From positions 1-64,000 of the forward strand of contig JBGOEJ010000001.1 in assembly GCA_041446545.1 (NCBI GenBank): 64,000 bases of DNA, written 5' to 3'. Source of the stretch: Fervidibacter canadensis (lineage in GTDB: Bacteria; Armatimonadota; Fervidibacteria; Fervidibacterales; Fervidibacteraceae). A model generated the notes under the pieces. That model was not told the origin of the DNA, ran no database searches, and saw nothing but the letters and a program-made list of their open reading frames with translations. Every line of letters begins with the position of its first letter. The first letter of the stretch is position 1. Below, piece by piece: positions 35,042 to 44,205 of this stretch. A program made the position numbers and the translations under genes.

Positions 35042-35995
35042 TCACTTTTCGTTCCTTTCGTGACACCGCACAGAATTGGCGAAGCGTTCCCAAATTGGCT
35101 CCTGTTCGGGCGACAGCGACCCAGCGGCGAGGTAAAGGCGGTTGCTCTCCTCGCAATGCCAAAGCCGACCGAAAAAGCGGGGAAAGGGCGCTGCCGTTCT
35201 AAGCCGCCGCAAAAACACTTGCAATGGGCTGGTGCTGCGCTTGTCCTTTCCGACCAACTCCATCCCTTCGTGTCCCTTGAACCGTTCCATGCGGTAGTGG
35301 ATAACGAACTGCTTGACAATTTCGTCGCCCAAGGCTTGGACGGCGAACTCTTCTGGCACCTTGCCCTTGAGCAGCACCGAAGCAGGTCCGAAACGGGCGA
35401 CGGTAAGGGTGTCGTCACCCAAACGAAAAGTGAGCCGAATTTTCCCCGGCGTCAGTTCCGTCGCCCCCAATTGCCAACCGACGGGGACTTCAAACCGCAA
35501 GCCGTAAAGCGCCCAAGTTTCCCAATCGCCGTCGGCGTGGTCGGAGAGCGAGAGGAAAATTTGCTGCGCCCACTGGCGAACAGGTTCGTGGTCGTAGCCA
35601 ACGACTTGGGCGACGAGGGCTTTTCGGCACTCCTCACAAAACCACATCATCCCGTAGCCGACTTGCCCCGCCTGCCATTGAAAGTCGCGGACATTTCGTT
35701 TGACTTGACGGCGACTGACCAAATGCAAGTTGCGCCGCACCGTCACCATCTTGCCCTGCTTGCGCAACAGTTGCTCCAAACTTTGCAGGTAACGGTCTAC
35801 TTGTTCGTCCAGCACGAAGCGCCCAGCGGAGACGAGCGTCCATTGGATTTCGCACCTCAACAAGCCATCTTCCTCAAAGCGCAAGTAACCGTCAAAGCGA
35901 TTGCCTTTCACCTGCACGAGGTCCCAATTTTCAGGCACGGTCAAAGTCACGCCCATCCAACCGATTAATTGGTGGCTGCCTGTCATCGGCATCAC
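35042..35995 (-). CDS. Internally duplicated protein of unknown function
   Basis: 317 residues, no signal peptide. The two halves resemble each other: GWMGVTLTVPENWDLVQVKG with RFDGYLRF and GMMWFCEECRKALVAQVVG in the first; LYGLRFEVPVGWQLGATEL with KIRLTFRL and RLWHCEESNRLYLAAG in the second. Each ends with a short segment containing a cysteine-glutamate pair. I infer a tandem duplication of a beta-rich domain of about 150 residues. No family recognised. Confidence 0.65.
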   Translation of the reverse strand: MMPMTGSHQLIGWMGVTLTVPENWDLVQVKGNRFDGYLRFEEDGLLRCEIQWTLVSAGRFVLDEQVDRYLQSLEQLLRKQGKMVTVRRNLHLVSRRQVKRNVRDFQWQAGQVGYGMMWFCEECRKALVAQVVGYDHEPVRQWAQQIFLSLSDHADGDWETWALYGLRFEVPVGWQLGATELTPGKIRLTFRLGDDTLTVARFGPASVLLKGKVPEEFAVQALGDEIVKQFVIHYRMERFKGHEGMELVGKDKRSTSPLQVFLRRLRTAAPFPRFFGRLWHCEESNRLYLAAGSLSPEQEPIWERFANSVRCHERNEK

Positions 35996-36099
35996 CCATC
36001 ACTCCGTCGGAAGGCTGACGATGGCGAACGGTCAAAGTAGGGACGGCGCAAAAATAGTTTTGGCGGCATCAAACCTTAACGCAAGGTGCCTTCAAAACG

Positions 36100-37044
36100 A
36101 TGATGAAAAAGACGGTGAGCGAATTGGCGACGGAATGGGAACGCTTCGCCGAGGCGATGAGACAGGCAGGCTACGAACGAGAAGCCCAATGGTTGCGCCA
36201 CTTTCCGCGCGTGGCTTTAGACGACGAACTGGTGCGGGGATTATTTATCGCCGCCACCAGCGTGCGGGATGTGCGGCAAGCGGAAAGGTTAGCCCATCGT
36301 CTGCTCGCCATCGCCCCTGAAAACCCCTTTGCCCACCTCGCCCTCAGCCTCGTCCATTTGCGGGCGGGGCGAATTCCCCAATCGGTGCAGGCGTTTGATA
36401 AAGCCCTCCGCCTCGCTTCCACCTTCCCCGCCTACCTCTCGTTGAAGGTGCATTGGCTTTGCCTTTTGGGACGACCTAGAGAAGCACGACCAATTTTGCG
36501 AACCCTCCTTCGCGAATTTCCTGACCGATGGGAGACGCAACGAGCCCTCGCCCACTTCAGGATGGCGTTGCCCCATCGCTTGACTTGGGCGATGCAACGG
36601 CTGATGGAAATCCATCAAACACATCCCGACGACGCCATCACCCACGCCTTGTTGGCGGAAGGCTTTTGGCGAAAGGGCGAGCGGGGAAAAGCGGACGAAC
36701 ACCTTCGGCGGATGGCACGCCACCTGTTGCCTTTCTCCTTTGACGACCAGAGTGCCTTCATCGCCCATGCCCTCGCCAAAGGGGTGTTGGCGGAGCGGTT
36801 CGTTTGGCTTCGTCCCTTTTGGTGGTGGGAGCGACAATTTTTGCGGTTGCCGCCCCGACGCTATTTCACCCTCGTCGGCATCTTTTGGGCGGGTGTCGCC
36901 ATTTGCCTTGCCCTCGCCCACGCCCTGTCACCTTCCATCGGCACAGAACTCCTCATCCTCGCCGTCACCCTCTTTTGCGCCTACACCCGCTTCGCCGACC
37001 TTTTGACCCTTTGGTGGCTTCGTTGCAAAGACAAATCCCCGTGA
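36100..37044 (+). CDS. TPR-like protein with C-terminal membrane segments
   Basis: 314 residues. Helical repeats of TPR type cover about residues 45-215 (AERLAHRLLAIAPENPFAHL, ALSLVHLRAGRIPQSVQAF, DKALRLAS). Two hydrophobic segments near the C-terminus (LVGIFWAGVAICLALAHAL, GTELLILAVTLFCAYTRFAD) should anchor it in the membrane. A protein-protein scaffold role is inferred. It is divergent from the duplicated unknown gene and 124 bp before the cas operon. Confidence 0.7.
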   Translation: MMKKTVSELATEWERFAEAMRQAGYEREAQWLRHFPRVALDDELVRGLFIAATSVRDVRQAERLAHRLLAIAPENPFAHLALSLVHLRAGRIPQSVQAFDKALRLASTFPAYLSLKVHWLCLLGRPREARPILRTLLREFPDRWETQRALAHFRMALPHRLTWAMQRLMEIHQTHPDDAITHALLAEGFWRKGERGKADEHLRRMARHLLPFSFDDQSAFIAHALAKGVLAERFVWLRPFWWWERQFLRLPPRRYFTLVGIFWAGVAICLALAHALSPSIGTELLILAVTLFCAYTRFADLLTLWWLRCKDKSP

Positions 37045-37168
37045 CATCATCGCCTCTCCCCACCGATTTTGCTAAGCCCAATTACCCAACCCACCTTAGG
37101 TCCTTCGCCCCATTTCCCTCCCGCTACGGATAGGCTATCTTTTTGAGCGAATCCTGAGGAGAGAGGTG

Positions 37169-38899
37169 ATGAAGATGAGCCAAGTCCGATGGGCAGGGCA
37201 TCCCTTTGTTGACGCAGGTCTGGCGGCAATCGCCGCCATTGCAAATGTCAATCGGCTTGAAGACTTGACGCCTCAGCATTTGGAGGAAGCGGTGCGGGAA
37301 CTGCAGCGAATTTTGCTCAGCGACCAAGCATTGGGGATTGGTGTGGGGAAGGCGTTTGCTCGCAGTGCCATGTCTCAAATTTTCCCCAACAGCGAATTGG
37401 TGAACCCATCAAATTGGAAAGGTGAAACGAAAGAGGAGAAGGCAGAAAATGTGCGCCAAAAGTTTCGCACCGCTGTCCAAACTGATCTGCAAAGAGCCAT
37501 CCTTTGCCTGCAAAGTGATGGTGGCGATGAAATCTGTTACGCTTGCGGTGAACAGAGACCGTCAAAAGCAATGGTCATAGTCCGCAAGGACAAAATGCCT
37601 TTGCTTGAGGGCACTGTCAATTTTTATCCAGCCTTTGCCTACGGCGTGAAAATTTGTGGATTGTGTGCTTTAGCAACCCGATTCTTGCCCATGGCTGTTT
37701 TGCGGACTGGCGTTTACAACCGGCTTTGGTTTCTCCACACCCATTCTTTGCCTGTCGCAGTAAAAATTTCCAAGCAATATGGCTGGCTGCACTTTGACAA
37801 CCTTATCGGAAGGAGCGAACCCGTTGACTTTTTCAGTCGCTGGGAGACTGCAGGCGATGCGGGAACAGTTCTTTACCTGCTCTGCGAATTGTTAGTCAAG
37901 TTTTGGGATGAACTTCGTCAAGTCTACGAACGCTCATCGCCCACAACAGCCTATGTCTTCTCAAATGACAACAGGGGCGGTTATGTCAGCGCAATTCCTG
38001 TCCCAAATGAGTTACTTGCCTTCTTTGCTCGTTTGCAGAGTAAGTCCAGAGACGCTTTTCAGCGGTTTTGGCAGGAACTCTTGCGAGTGCCAGAAGATTT
38101 GCAAGGAGAGGAGAGAAAGAAGCGCATCAAATTCGTTGAGTGGGTCGCTAAGTGTTTGGTGAACATGGAAAGCATCTTGGGTGGATGCCTTAAACACGAA
38201 ACGCCCAAACTTATTGGCGGCTGGTTGGGTCATCGCTTATACTTGCGGGAGGTGCGAAGGATGCCAACAAGTAAGTTAGCCATTTTAGAGCGGCTGGGCA
38301 TCGCAATTGCCCAGTCCGAAGATGCCAAAAGGCGCATCATGGAGTTGCGAAACGCTAAACCCAACGAACTCTATGGCATTTTGCTCCGTTATGTCCGCGA
38401 TGGTTGGCTGAAGCACGACGAATTTTACACTTTGCTGCCACCAAACGAGGACGCGTCGGCAAGCGAGGTGCGGGACATCCTTCTGGCAGTGATTTACGAG
38501 TGGCAACATTGCCAAGAGCGGGGCTTAGAATTCCCAAAACTTGAGGAAGGCTTTGAGTTGAGCCCTGATGAAACTTTGTGGCGGATTCAAAGCATCGGCG
38601 AAAGGCTAACCGAACAACTGCCGAACCTTTCCCGCTGGATCGGTCAACTTCAAACGGCACGCACAAGCGACCGAATTCGCGGGGTTTACCTTTCGGCTGT
38701 CCAGAGGGGAGCAATGAGTTTCAACGATTTCGTCTTCCTTGCGCCACTTGGTGATCGCCAGAGGCTTTGGCTTCTGCGCGATTACTTGCTGGCATTCCTT
38801 TTTGACCGAGCAAGGCAGGTGCTAAGAGAGGAAGTGACGCAAGAGGAAATTGCTGTCGCAGAGGAAAGAATGGAAACCTTTGCAGGAGGTGAAGCATGA
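37169..38899 (+). CDS. cas8b: Type I-B CRISPR-associated Cas8b1/Cst1
   Basis: 576 residues. Two CxxC pairs, in EICYACGEQRP (about 123-126) and KICGLCALATRF (about 163-166), are the mark of the Cst1 (CXXC-CXXC) large subunit, which helps Cascade find target DNA. The rest is poorly conserved, as usual for large subunits, and begins MSQVRWAGHPFVDAGLAA. GAGGAGAGAGG precedes the start cluster (37166-37175). It is the first gene of the operon and overlaps cas7 as ATGA. Position before cas7 and cas5 supports the call. Confidence 0.82.
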   Translation: MKMSQVRWAGHPFVDAGLAAIAAIANVNRLEDLTPQHLEEAVRELQRILLSDQALGIGVGKAFARSAMSQIFPNSELVNPSNWKGETKEEKAENVRQKFRTAVQTDLQRAILCLQSDGGDEICYACGEQRPSKAMVIVRKDKMPLLEGTVNFYPAFAYGVKICGLCALATRFLPMAVLRTGVYNRLWFLHTHSLPVAVKISKQYGWLHFDNLIGRSEPVDFFSRWETAGDAGTVLYLLCELLVKFWDELRQVYERSSPTTAYVFSNDNRGGYVSAIPVPNELLAFFARLQSKSRDAFQRFWQELLRVPEDLQGEERKKRIKFVEWVAKCLVNMESILGGCLKHETPKLIGGWLGHRLYLREVRRMPTSKLAILERLGIAIAQSEDAKRRIMELRNAKPNELYGILLRYVRDGWLKHDEFYTLLPPNEDASASEVRDILLAVIYEWQHCQERGLEFPKLEEGFELSPDETLWRIQSIGERLTEQLPNLSRWIGQLQTARTSDRIRGVYLSAVQRGAMSFNDFVFLAPLGDRQRLWLLRDYLLAFLFDRARQVLREEVTQEEIAVAEERMETFAGGEA

Positions 38900-39987
38900 T
38901 GGCTTATCCTGTCGTGACAGGAGCAGTGCTCATTGAAGCCAACGGCGCGGCACTGAACAACGCTGGACAGGCGGAAGGTCTGCGGGTGGAAAACGCCATC
39001 GTCGTCAAGCAAATCCGCATCGGTCGCCTCCGCTACCCGTATGTTTCAGGGCAAGCGTGGCGCCGCTGGTGGCGGGAAGTGCTTTACGCTGATTTTGGAT
39101 GGATGCCCAGCGAGGTAACCCGTGAAGCCAAGAGTGCCTACACAAAAGGTGACCCTATCGCCTACGAAGAGGATGATCTCTTTGGCTACATGGCTGCTCG
39201 CAAGCGGGCTCGTGGAAAGCGACGAGGGGGAGAAGAGAGCGAAGAGACCGCTGAGGGAGCAACAGGCACCTACCGACGCATCTCGCCTCTGAAAAACAGC
39301 CTACTCATCTCCGTTTTGCCCAATGTTATCACAAGCGACTTCGGGCACTTTTCCCGCAATCTACCACCTGACACGGACATCATCCCATTTGAATCTGAGC
39401 ACTACACGACCTACCTTCAAGGCGTCTTCACAATTTCGCTTTGTGATGTTGGGCGATTTGAGTTCGGCGAGATGCGGGATTTGTCTGAGGACATCTTGCA
39501 AGCCCACGCAAACGAGTTGCAGCGAGATGCCAACATTGACCGAGTTTACTGGCTACCGAAGGAAAAGCGAATTGAGCGGGTGCAGCAGGTTGTTCGTGCG
39601 TTAGCAAGGCTGAGGGGTGGAGCGCATCTTGCCAGAAACTTGTCCGATGTCAGCCCCGTTGTGGTTCTGGTTGGATTCGTTGATGGCGGCAACGCCCCGT
39701 TCCAGCGCCTGTTCAGCCCCGATGAAAATAACGAGCGGGTCGTCCTGAATTTAGAACGGCTAAAGTCTGTTCTCACCGACTACAAGGAGTGCCTGCTTAC
39801 ACCTAAAAACGGTAAAGCCATCATGTTCGGCTGCCGCCCGACGGTTCTGGCAAATGAGCATGAAGTCCTGTCGGCGCTTGGAAAAGATCAGCCTTTCAAC
39901 GAGTGCATTGAAATCGTCGGCACCCCACAACAAGCACTGGAAAAAGTTGCTGAACTTGTCCCAACGGTCTTTGAAAACTTGCCGTAG
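38896..39987 (+). CDS. cas7: Type I-B Cas7/Cst2/DevR-family backbone protein
   Basis: 363 residues. Cas7 subunits line the crRNA in Cascade. The N-terminal TGAVLIEANGAALNNAGQA, IRIGRLRYPYVSGQAWRRWW and LLISVLPNVITSDFGHFSR agree with the Cst2/DevR type. A charged segment, KRARGKRRGGEESEETAEG (about 111-129), looks disordered. ATGA overlap with cas8. The stop is followed directly by an unrelated toxin-antitoxin pair rather than cas5. Confidence 0.88.
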   Translation: MMAYPVVTGAVLIEANGAALNNAGQAEGLRVENAIVVKQIRIGRLRYPYVSGQAWRRWWREVLYADFGWMPSEVTREAKSAYTKGDPIAYEEDDLFGYMAARKRARGKRRGGEESEETAEGATGTYRRISPLKNSLLISVLPNVITSDFGHFSRNLPPDTDIIPFESEHYTTYLQGVFTISLCDVGRFEFGEMRDLSEDILQAHANELQRDANIDRVYWLPKEKRIERVQQVVRALARLRGGAHLARNLSDVSPVVVLVGFVDGGNAPFQRLFSPDENNERVVLNLERLKSVLTDYKECLLTPKNGKAIMFGCRPTVLANEHEVLSALGKDQPFNECIEIVGTPQQALEKVAELVPTVFENLP

Positions 39988-40002
39988 ATGGAGGTGATGG
40001 TC

Positions 40003-40221
40003 GTGAATGTTTTGCAAGTTGAGTTACCGCCAGAGGTGTCCGAAGAAGAGGCTCGTTTGTTGTTAGCAATCAAGTTGTATGAAACTGGCAAGATTACCTT
40101 AGGACAGGCAGCGAAAATGGCTGGTTACTCTAAGCGAGCATTCATTGAGTTGTTGGGGCACTATGGCGTTCCCGTGGTCGCTTACCCCCCAGAGGAGTTG
40201 AGGGAGGAAGTGCAGGGGTGA
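40003..40221 (+). CDS. UPF0175-family antitoxin inside the cas operon
   Basis: 72 residues. The helix-turn-helix region KITLGQAAKMAGYSKRAFIE and the ending HYGVPVVAYPPEELREEV are characteristic of UPF0175, the antitoxin commonly paired with a DUF3368 PIN-like toxin. The GTG at 40003 follows GGAGGTGATG; an ATG at 39988 directly abuts the cas7 stop. It overlaps the toxin gene as GTGA. Confidence 0.85.
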   Translation: MNVLQVELPPEVSEEEARLLLAIKLYETGKITLGQAAKMAGYSKRAFIELLGHYGVPVVAYPPEELREEVQG

Positions 40222-40673
40222 AAGAACCTGTTGTGTCCAACAGCACTTGTCTCATAGGTTTGGAGCGCATTAGTTGCTTGGATTTGTTACGGGAACTTTT
40301 TGAACCCGTGATCGTGCCACCGAAAGTTCAGGAAGAGTTCGGTAGAGCGCTGGAATGGCTGACCGTGATGATGCCCCAAAACACAGAGTTGGTGAAACTC
40401 CTGTCCACCTTAGTTGATGAAGGTGAGGCGGAAGCCATCGCGCTGGCAAAAGAACAAAATTGCTTGCTCATTCTGGACGACCGGAAGGCTCGCCGATGGG
40501 CAAAGACCCTTGGGGTCCGAATCATAGGAACTGCGGGTTTACTGGTGAAGGCTAAACAAAGGGGCATCATTGCCAAGGTGAAACCCTTGTTGGAAGCCTT
40601 GAAACGAAGCAACTTTTACCTGCATCCTGAGTTGGAAAAAGAGGTGCTTAACTTGGCAGGTGAAGAGCCATGA
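40218..40673 (+). CDS. DUF3368 PIN-like toxin inside the cas operon
   Basis: 151 residues. PIN-type motifs: VVSNSTCLIGLERI at the N-terminus (the DUF3368 form, with Asn in place of the first PIN aspartate), LVDEGEAEAIALAKE, LILDDRKARRWAKTLG and the ending GTAGLLVKAKQRGIIAKVKP. Such proteins are presumed ribonucleases. It overlaps the antitoxin by 4 bp and cas5 by 4 bp (ATGA), so its translation is tied to both. The full set of motifs indicates an intact gene. Confidence 0.85.
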   Translation: MKEPVVSNSTCLIGLERISCLDLLRELFEPVIVPPKVQEEFGRALEWLTVMMPQNTELVKLLSTLVDEGEAEAIALAKEQNCLLILDDRKARRWAKTLGVRIIGTAGLLVKAKQRGIIAKVKPLLEALKRSNFYLHPELEKEVLNLAGEEP

Positions 40674-41392
40674 GGCAACCGGAAAACATTGAAGCCGTCC
40701 GCATTGTTTTGATTGCTTACACAGCGTCTTTTCGTGTTCCAGCTTTCGTGGGATATCAACTCACTCTGACCGTCCCACCACCATGCACCATCTTTGGTTT
40801 GCTCTCTGCAGCAGCGGGAAGATGGGTTATGCCCAGCGAAGTTGAGTGGCTCGCTTACCGATGCACTTACGAGAGCAAGGCGAACGATCTGGAAGCCATC
40901 TACACCGTTGAGCGTTCAAAACCCACTGAAATACCGCGTTTCGTAACACGCAATGTCATACAGCGCGAATTTTTAACTTTGCCCACTCTGACCCTTTACC
41001 TTCCGCTGGAATGGGAGACTGCTTTTCGGCAACCCCGCTACACTCTTTTGCTCGGACGGACGCAGGATGTCGCTGCCGTGATGTCCATCAGTCAGGTGAA
41101 GTTGCTTTCTGTAAACTCAGGCATGGTGAGCGGGGTTTTGCTGCCTTTTGAACTTGTTGCCTTCAACAATGTCTCGGCTTGGCTTCAAACGCTCACGATT
41201 GCCTTCACGGATGAGCCACAGAGAAAGCCAACGCGCATGCATTTGTTCGGAGTTGTGGATGCTCACCGCCCAGCGTTTGTGCAAAACGGCAACGGTTGGC
41301 TGGTGAAAGACACTGACAATGAGACCGTGCTTGTCATATTCCGCAAGGAGTGGATGTTACATGGCGAACGAGCCTTTAGCGAAGTCGGGTGA
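40670..41392 (+). CDS. cas5: Type I-B Cas5
   Basis: 240 residues. The N-terminal VRIVLIAYTASFRVPAFVG and LTVPPPCTIFGLLSAAAGRW are the Cas5 pattern (RAMP-fold start followed by a P-x-x-x-x-G-L-L-A/S segment). Cas5 caps the 5' handle of crRNA in Cascade. It is coupled to the DUF3368 toxin upstream by a 4-bp overlap and its 3' end overlaps the cas3 start by 32 bp. Confidence 0.88.
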   Translation: MRQPENIEAVRIVLIAYTASFRVPAFVGYQLTLTVPPPCTIFGLLSAAAGRWVMPSEVEWLAYRCTYESKANDLEAIYTVERSKPTEIPRFVTRNVIQREFLTLPTLTLYLPLEWETAFRQPRYTLLLGRTQDVAAVMSISQVKLLSVNSGMVSGVLLPFELVAFNNVSAWLQTLTIAFTDEPQRKPTRMHLFGVVDAHRPAFVQNGNGWLVKDTDNETVLVIFRKEWMLHGERAFSEVG

Positions 41393-43625
41393 AGTTCTCG
41401 TCACGCTTCGGGAGCATTTGCAGCAAGTCGCCGATTATGCTCGCACAGTGGCTGAGGCGTATTTCACTCATTGGGAAATCTTGCTGGGCAAAGAAATTGC
41501 GGAGAAAATCCGAAAGGCGCTTGTTCTGGCTGCCTTAACTCACGACTTGGGAAAAGTCGCGGAAGGTTTTCAGAAGGCTTTACACAACAAAAAACAGCGC
41601 TGGGAGTTCCGCCACGAAGTTTTATCGGCAGCCCTTTTACTTGCTGCCCTGAGCGAGGACGAAACCCTTGAGTTGGCAGTCGCCGCTGTGCTTACGCATC
41701 ACAGGGATTTGAGTGATTCGCAACTTGCACAAGACTGTGGGTTAGTTCCTTTGCCGATGCCAGATATTGTCCGAGAAGCGCAGGAAAAGTTCCGCAGCAA
41801 ATCCTGCGAACTTGAGAAGCACTGGCAGTGGCTGCAAGAGTTTTGGCGAAACCAACCAATGTTGCAGGATTTGCCGTTTCCAGATTCACCAAGTTCCCTT
41901 TCCATGACGACCGACTTTTTGAAACGCCAGAAAGAGGTGCTCTCAAAATTAACTTGCCTGACGGAGCAAAAAGCGTTGGCTCTGCTTTTAACGCGAGGTT
42001 GGCTCATGGCATCAGACCACGCAGTGAGTGCTGGAGTCAAGAAATTCATATCACAAGTGCCAACGCCTAAACTGCCATCGCTAAGACCTTTCCAGCGTAG
42101 ATTGAGCGGGCATAAAGGCGATGCCTTCCTTGAAGCCCCCACCGGTTCAGGCAAAACAATTGCCGCTATCCTTTGGGCGCTTAACAACCGCAAAAGCGGA
42201 GAGCGAATTTTTTACCTGTTGCCATACCAAGCAAGCATTGAGGCGATGGCAGATACTTTGGAAGGATTTTTCGGAAAAGAAAATGTCGCCGTCCTACATG
42301 CAAGGGCTTTGGATTACGCCTTTAGGCAACATTTTGAGGAGGCGGGCGAATACGAAAGCGCCGCAGAAAAAGCAAAAGCAGAAACGGAACTCAACCGTCT
42401 CGCCCACAAACCCATCAAAGTCGCCACTCCTTTCCAATTGCTTAAGTGGCTCTTTGGCATCCCACGCTTTGAAATTGGCATAAGCGAGATGGTTGGTGGT
42501 TTGTTCATCTTTGACGAAATCCACGCCTATGATGCCCATGTGGTCGCCCTAATTGCCGAGATGGTGCGGTTGCTCAAACAACTCGGTGCACGCTTTTTAT
42601 TTATGAGCGCCACCTTTCCGCCTTTCCTGAAAGCATTGCTGCAAGAAGCGTTAGGTAAAGAGGTGGAAGCATTCGGGCTTGGGGACGGTGGAGATGACAA
42701 ATGGACACAGCAATTTTTGCGGCAAGTTCGTCACATCTTGCGATGGCACGATGAACCACTGGAAGCGATGCTTCCTAGCATCGTTGAAGCCATCCAAAGC
42801 GGTAAGAGGGTGCTGGTCGTTGCCAACCGTGTGGCGCAAGCGCAAGAAATCTACCGTCAACTCCAAGAGCAATTTCGTGGCGTTCATCTACTTCATTCTC
42901 GCTTCACGCGCCGAGACCGTGTTGCAAAGGAACGGACGATCATTGAGGCTCTGCAGGGCAAGCGCAACGATGTGCAAGCGCTCGTAGCCACGCAGGTCGT
43001 TGAAGTTTCGCTGGATGTGAGTTTTGACACCATCTTCACAGAGGTCGCACCTGTTGATGATTTGCTTCAGCGGTTTGGGCGAGTGAACCGCTATGGCGAG
43101 CATCCTAAAGGCGTTGAAGTCCATGTTGCTCGCAAATTTGATGACAAATTGCTGCGCGTCTACGACAGAGAGCGATTGGAGAAAACGCTTGCTGTCGCTC
43201 CCGAAGACGGAACTTCACTCACTGTTGAAGTGGCTGCTAACTGGGTGCAGAGAGTTTACCTTGAAGGATGGACAAAGAAAGAGCGTCAGCGCTACGAGCA
43301 GGCTTGCTCAGCATTCAAATCTGTGCTTGAAGCATTGCGACCCCTTCTGAGGCTCACCGAGGGAGAGGAAGAGTTTTACGGCTTGTTCCAAAGCGCTGAA
43401 GTGTTACCGAGCAGGCTTTGCCGTGAGTATGCAAAGCACCTGCAGGAGAAGCACTATTTGCTCGCAAACCAACTCCTTGTCCCTATACCGCTCGGAACTT
43501 TTCACATGCTCAACAATGCAGGCTTGTTGACGAGACACAACAACACACTCATCGTCAATGTCGCCTACGACAATGCGTTGGGACTGTTACCAAGAGAGGT
43601 GGATCTTGACGCCGCTTTTATCTGA
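41361..43625 (+). CDS. cas3: CRISPR-associated helicase-nuclease Cas3
   Basis: 754 residues. The N-terminal HD nuclease has HDLGKVAEGF (about 61), the histidine in RHEVLSAALLLA and THHRDL. The SF2 helicase has APTGSGKTIAA (about 257-267), DEIHAYDAH (about 387), SATFPPFLK, VSLDVSFD and LLQRFGRVNRYG. Cas3 unwinds and degrades DNA bound by Cascade. HD and helicase are in one chain and all motifs are intact. The start at 41361 (MANEPLAKSGE) lies inside the cas5 3' end. Confidence 0.93.
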   Translation: MANEPLAKSGEVLVTLREHLQQVADYARTVAEAYFTHWEILLGKEIAEKIRKALVLAALTHDLGKVAEGFQKALHNKKQRWEFRHEVLSAALLLAALSEDETLELAVAAVLTHHRDLSDSQLAQDCGLVPLPMPDIVREAQEKFRSKSCELEKHWQWLQEFWRNQPMLQDLPFPDSPSSLSMTTDFLKRQKEVLSKLTCLTEQKALALLLTRGWLMASDHAVSAGVKKFISQVPTPKLPSLRPFQRRLSGHKGDAFLEAPTGSGKTIAAILWALNNRKSGERIFYLLPYQASIEAMADTLEGFFGKENVAVLHARALDYAFRQHFEEAGEYESAAEKAKAETELNRLAHKPIKVATPFQLLKWLFGIPRFEIGISEMVGGLFIFDEIHAYDAHVVALIAEMVRLLKQLGARFLFMSATFPPFLKALLQEALGKEVEAFGLGDGGDDKWTQQFLRQVRHILRWHDEPLEAMLPSIVEAIQSGKRVLVVANRVAQAQEIYRQLQEQFRGVHLLHSRFTRRDRVAKERTIIEALQGKRNDVQALVATQVVEVSLDVSFDTIFTEVAPVDDLLQRFGRVNRYGEHPKGVEVHVARKFDDKLLRVYDRERLEKTLAVAPEDGTSLTVEVAANWVQRVYLEGWTKKERQRYEQACSAFKSVLEALRPLLRLTEGEEEFYGLFQSAEVLPSRLCREYAKHLQEKHYLLANQLLVPIPLGTFHMLNNAGLLTRHNNTLIVNVAYDNALGLLPREVDLDAAFI

Positions 43626-43639
43626 CGAGGTGCGCGACG

Positions 43640-44176
43640 ATGACAAAATCGCTTGAAACGATGATAGGTGAGAACTTTGAGCAGTTGCGAACCAACGGCA
43701 TTAAGGTCAACTACTGGGTTGTTTGCCAACGAAAGGTTTGGCTTTACGCTAAGGGTTTAAGGATGGAGCCGCTTTCCGAACGAGTGGCTTTGGGGAGGTT
43801 ACTTCACGAAAGGGCTTACCCCGATTTGCAACGAAGGGAAGTCCTCATTGACGACCTGATCAAGGTTGACCTGATTGAGCACGAGAGCAAACTCTTTGAG
43901 GTCAAGCACTCGCGGAAAATTGTTGACGCGGCAAGGTTGCAAGTGGCTTACTACCTGCTCTACCTGAAATGGCTCGGAGCAGGCGAATTGACGGGCGAGT
44001 TGCGCTTCCCAAAGGAACGACGCAAAGAAGAAGTGCGCTTGACACCAGAACTGGAATCGCAAATCATGGAAGCGTTGCGAGACATTCAGCGCATTGAACA
44101 GATGCCTTCACCGCCGCAAGTTGATTTCATGCCAATTTGCCGAGTTTGCGCCTATTGCGAACTTTGCTGGGGATGA
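43640..44176 (+). CDS. cas4: CRISPR-associated Cas4 exonuclease
   Basis: 178 residues. The RecB-like fold carries a first cysteine in VNYWVVCQRKVWLY, nuclease residues in EVKHSRKI and the iron-sulfur cysteines in CRVCAYCELCWG at the C-terminus. Cas4 trims prespacers and helps choose PAM-flanked spacers with Cas1-Cas2. It is followed by a decayed toxin-antitoxin remnant rather than directly by cas1. Confidence 0.92.
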   Translation: MTKSLETMIGENFEQLRTNGIKVNYWVVCQRKVWLYAKGLRMEPLSERVALGRLLHERAYPDLQRREVLIDDLIKVDLIEHESKLFEVKHSRKIVDAARLQVAYYLLYLKWLGAGELTGELRFPKERRKEEVRLTPELESQIMEALRDIQRIEQMPSPPQVDFMPICRVCAYCELCWG

Positions 44177-44205
44177 CTTGAATTTTATGGGTGAGGTGAG
44201 CAACG

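Noticed and set aside
38896..39987. Cas7 read as DevR fruiting-body regulator
   Set aside because: DevR and Cst2 are the same family; the cas8, cas5, cas3 and cas1 neighbours settle the CRISPR role.
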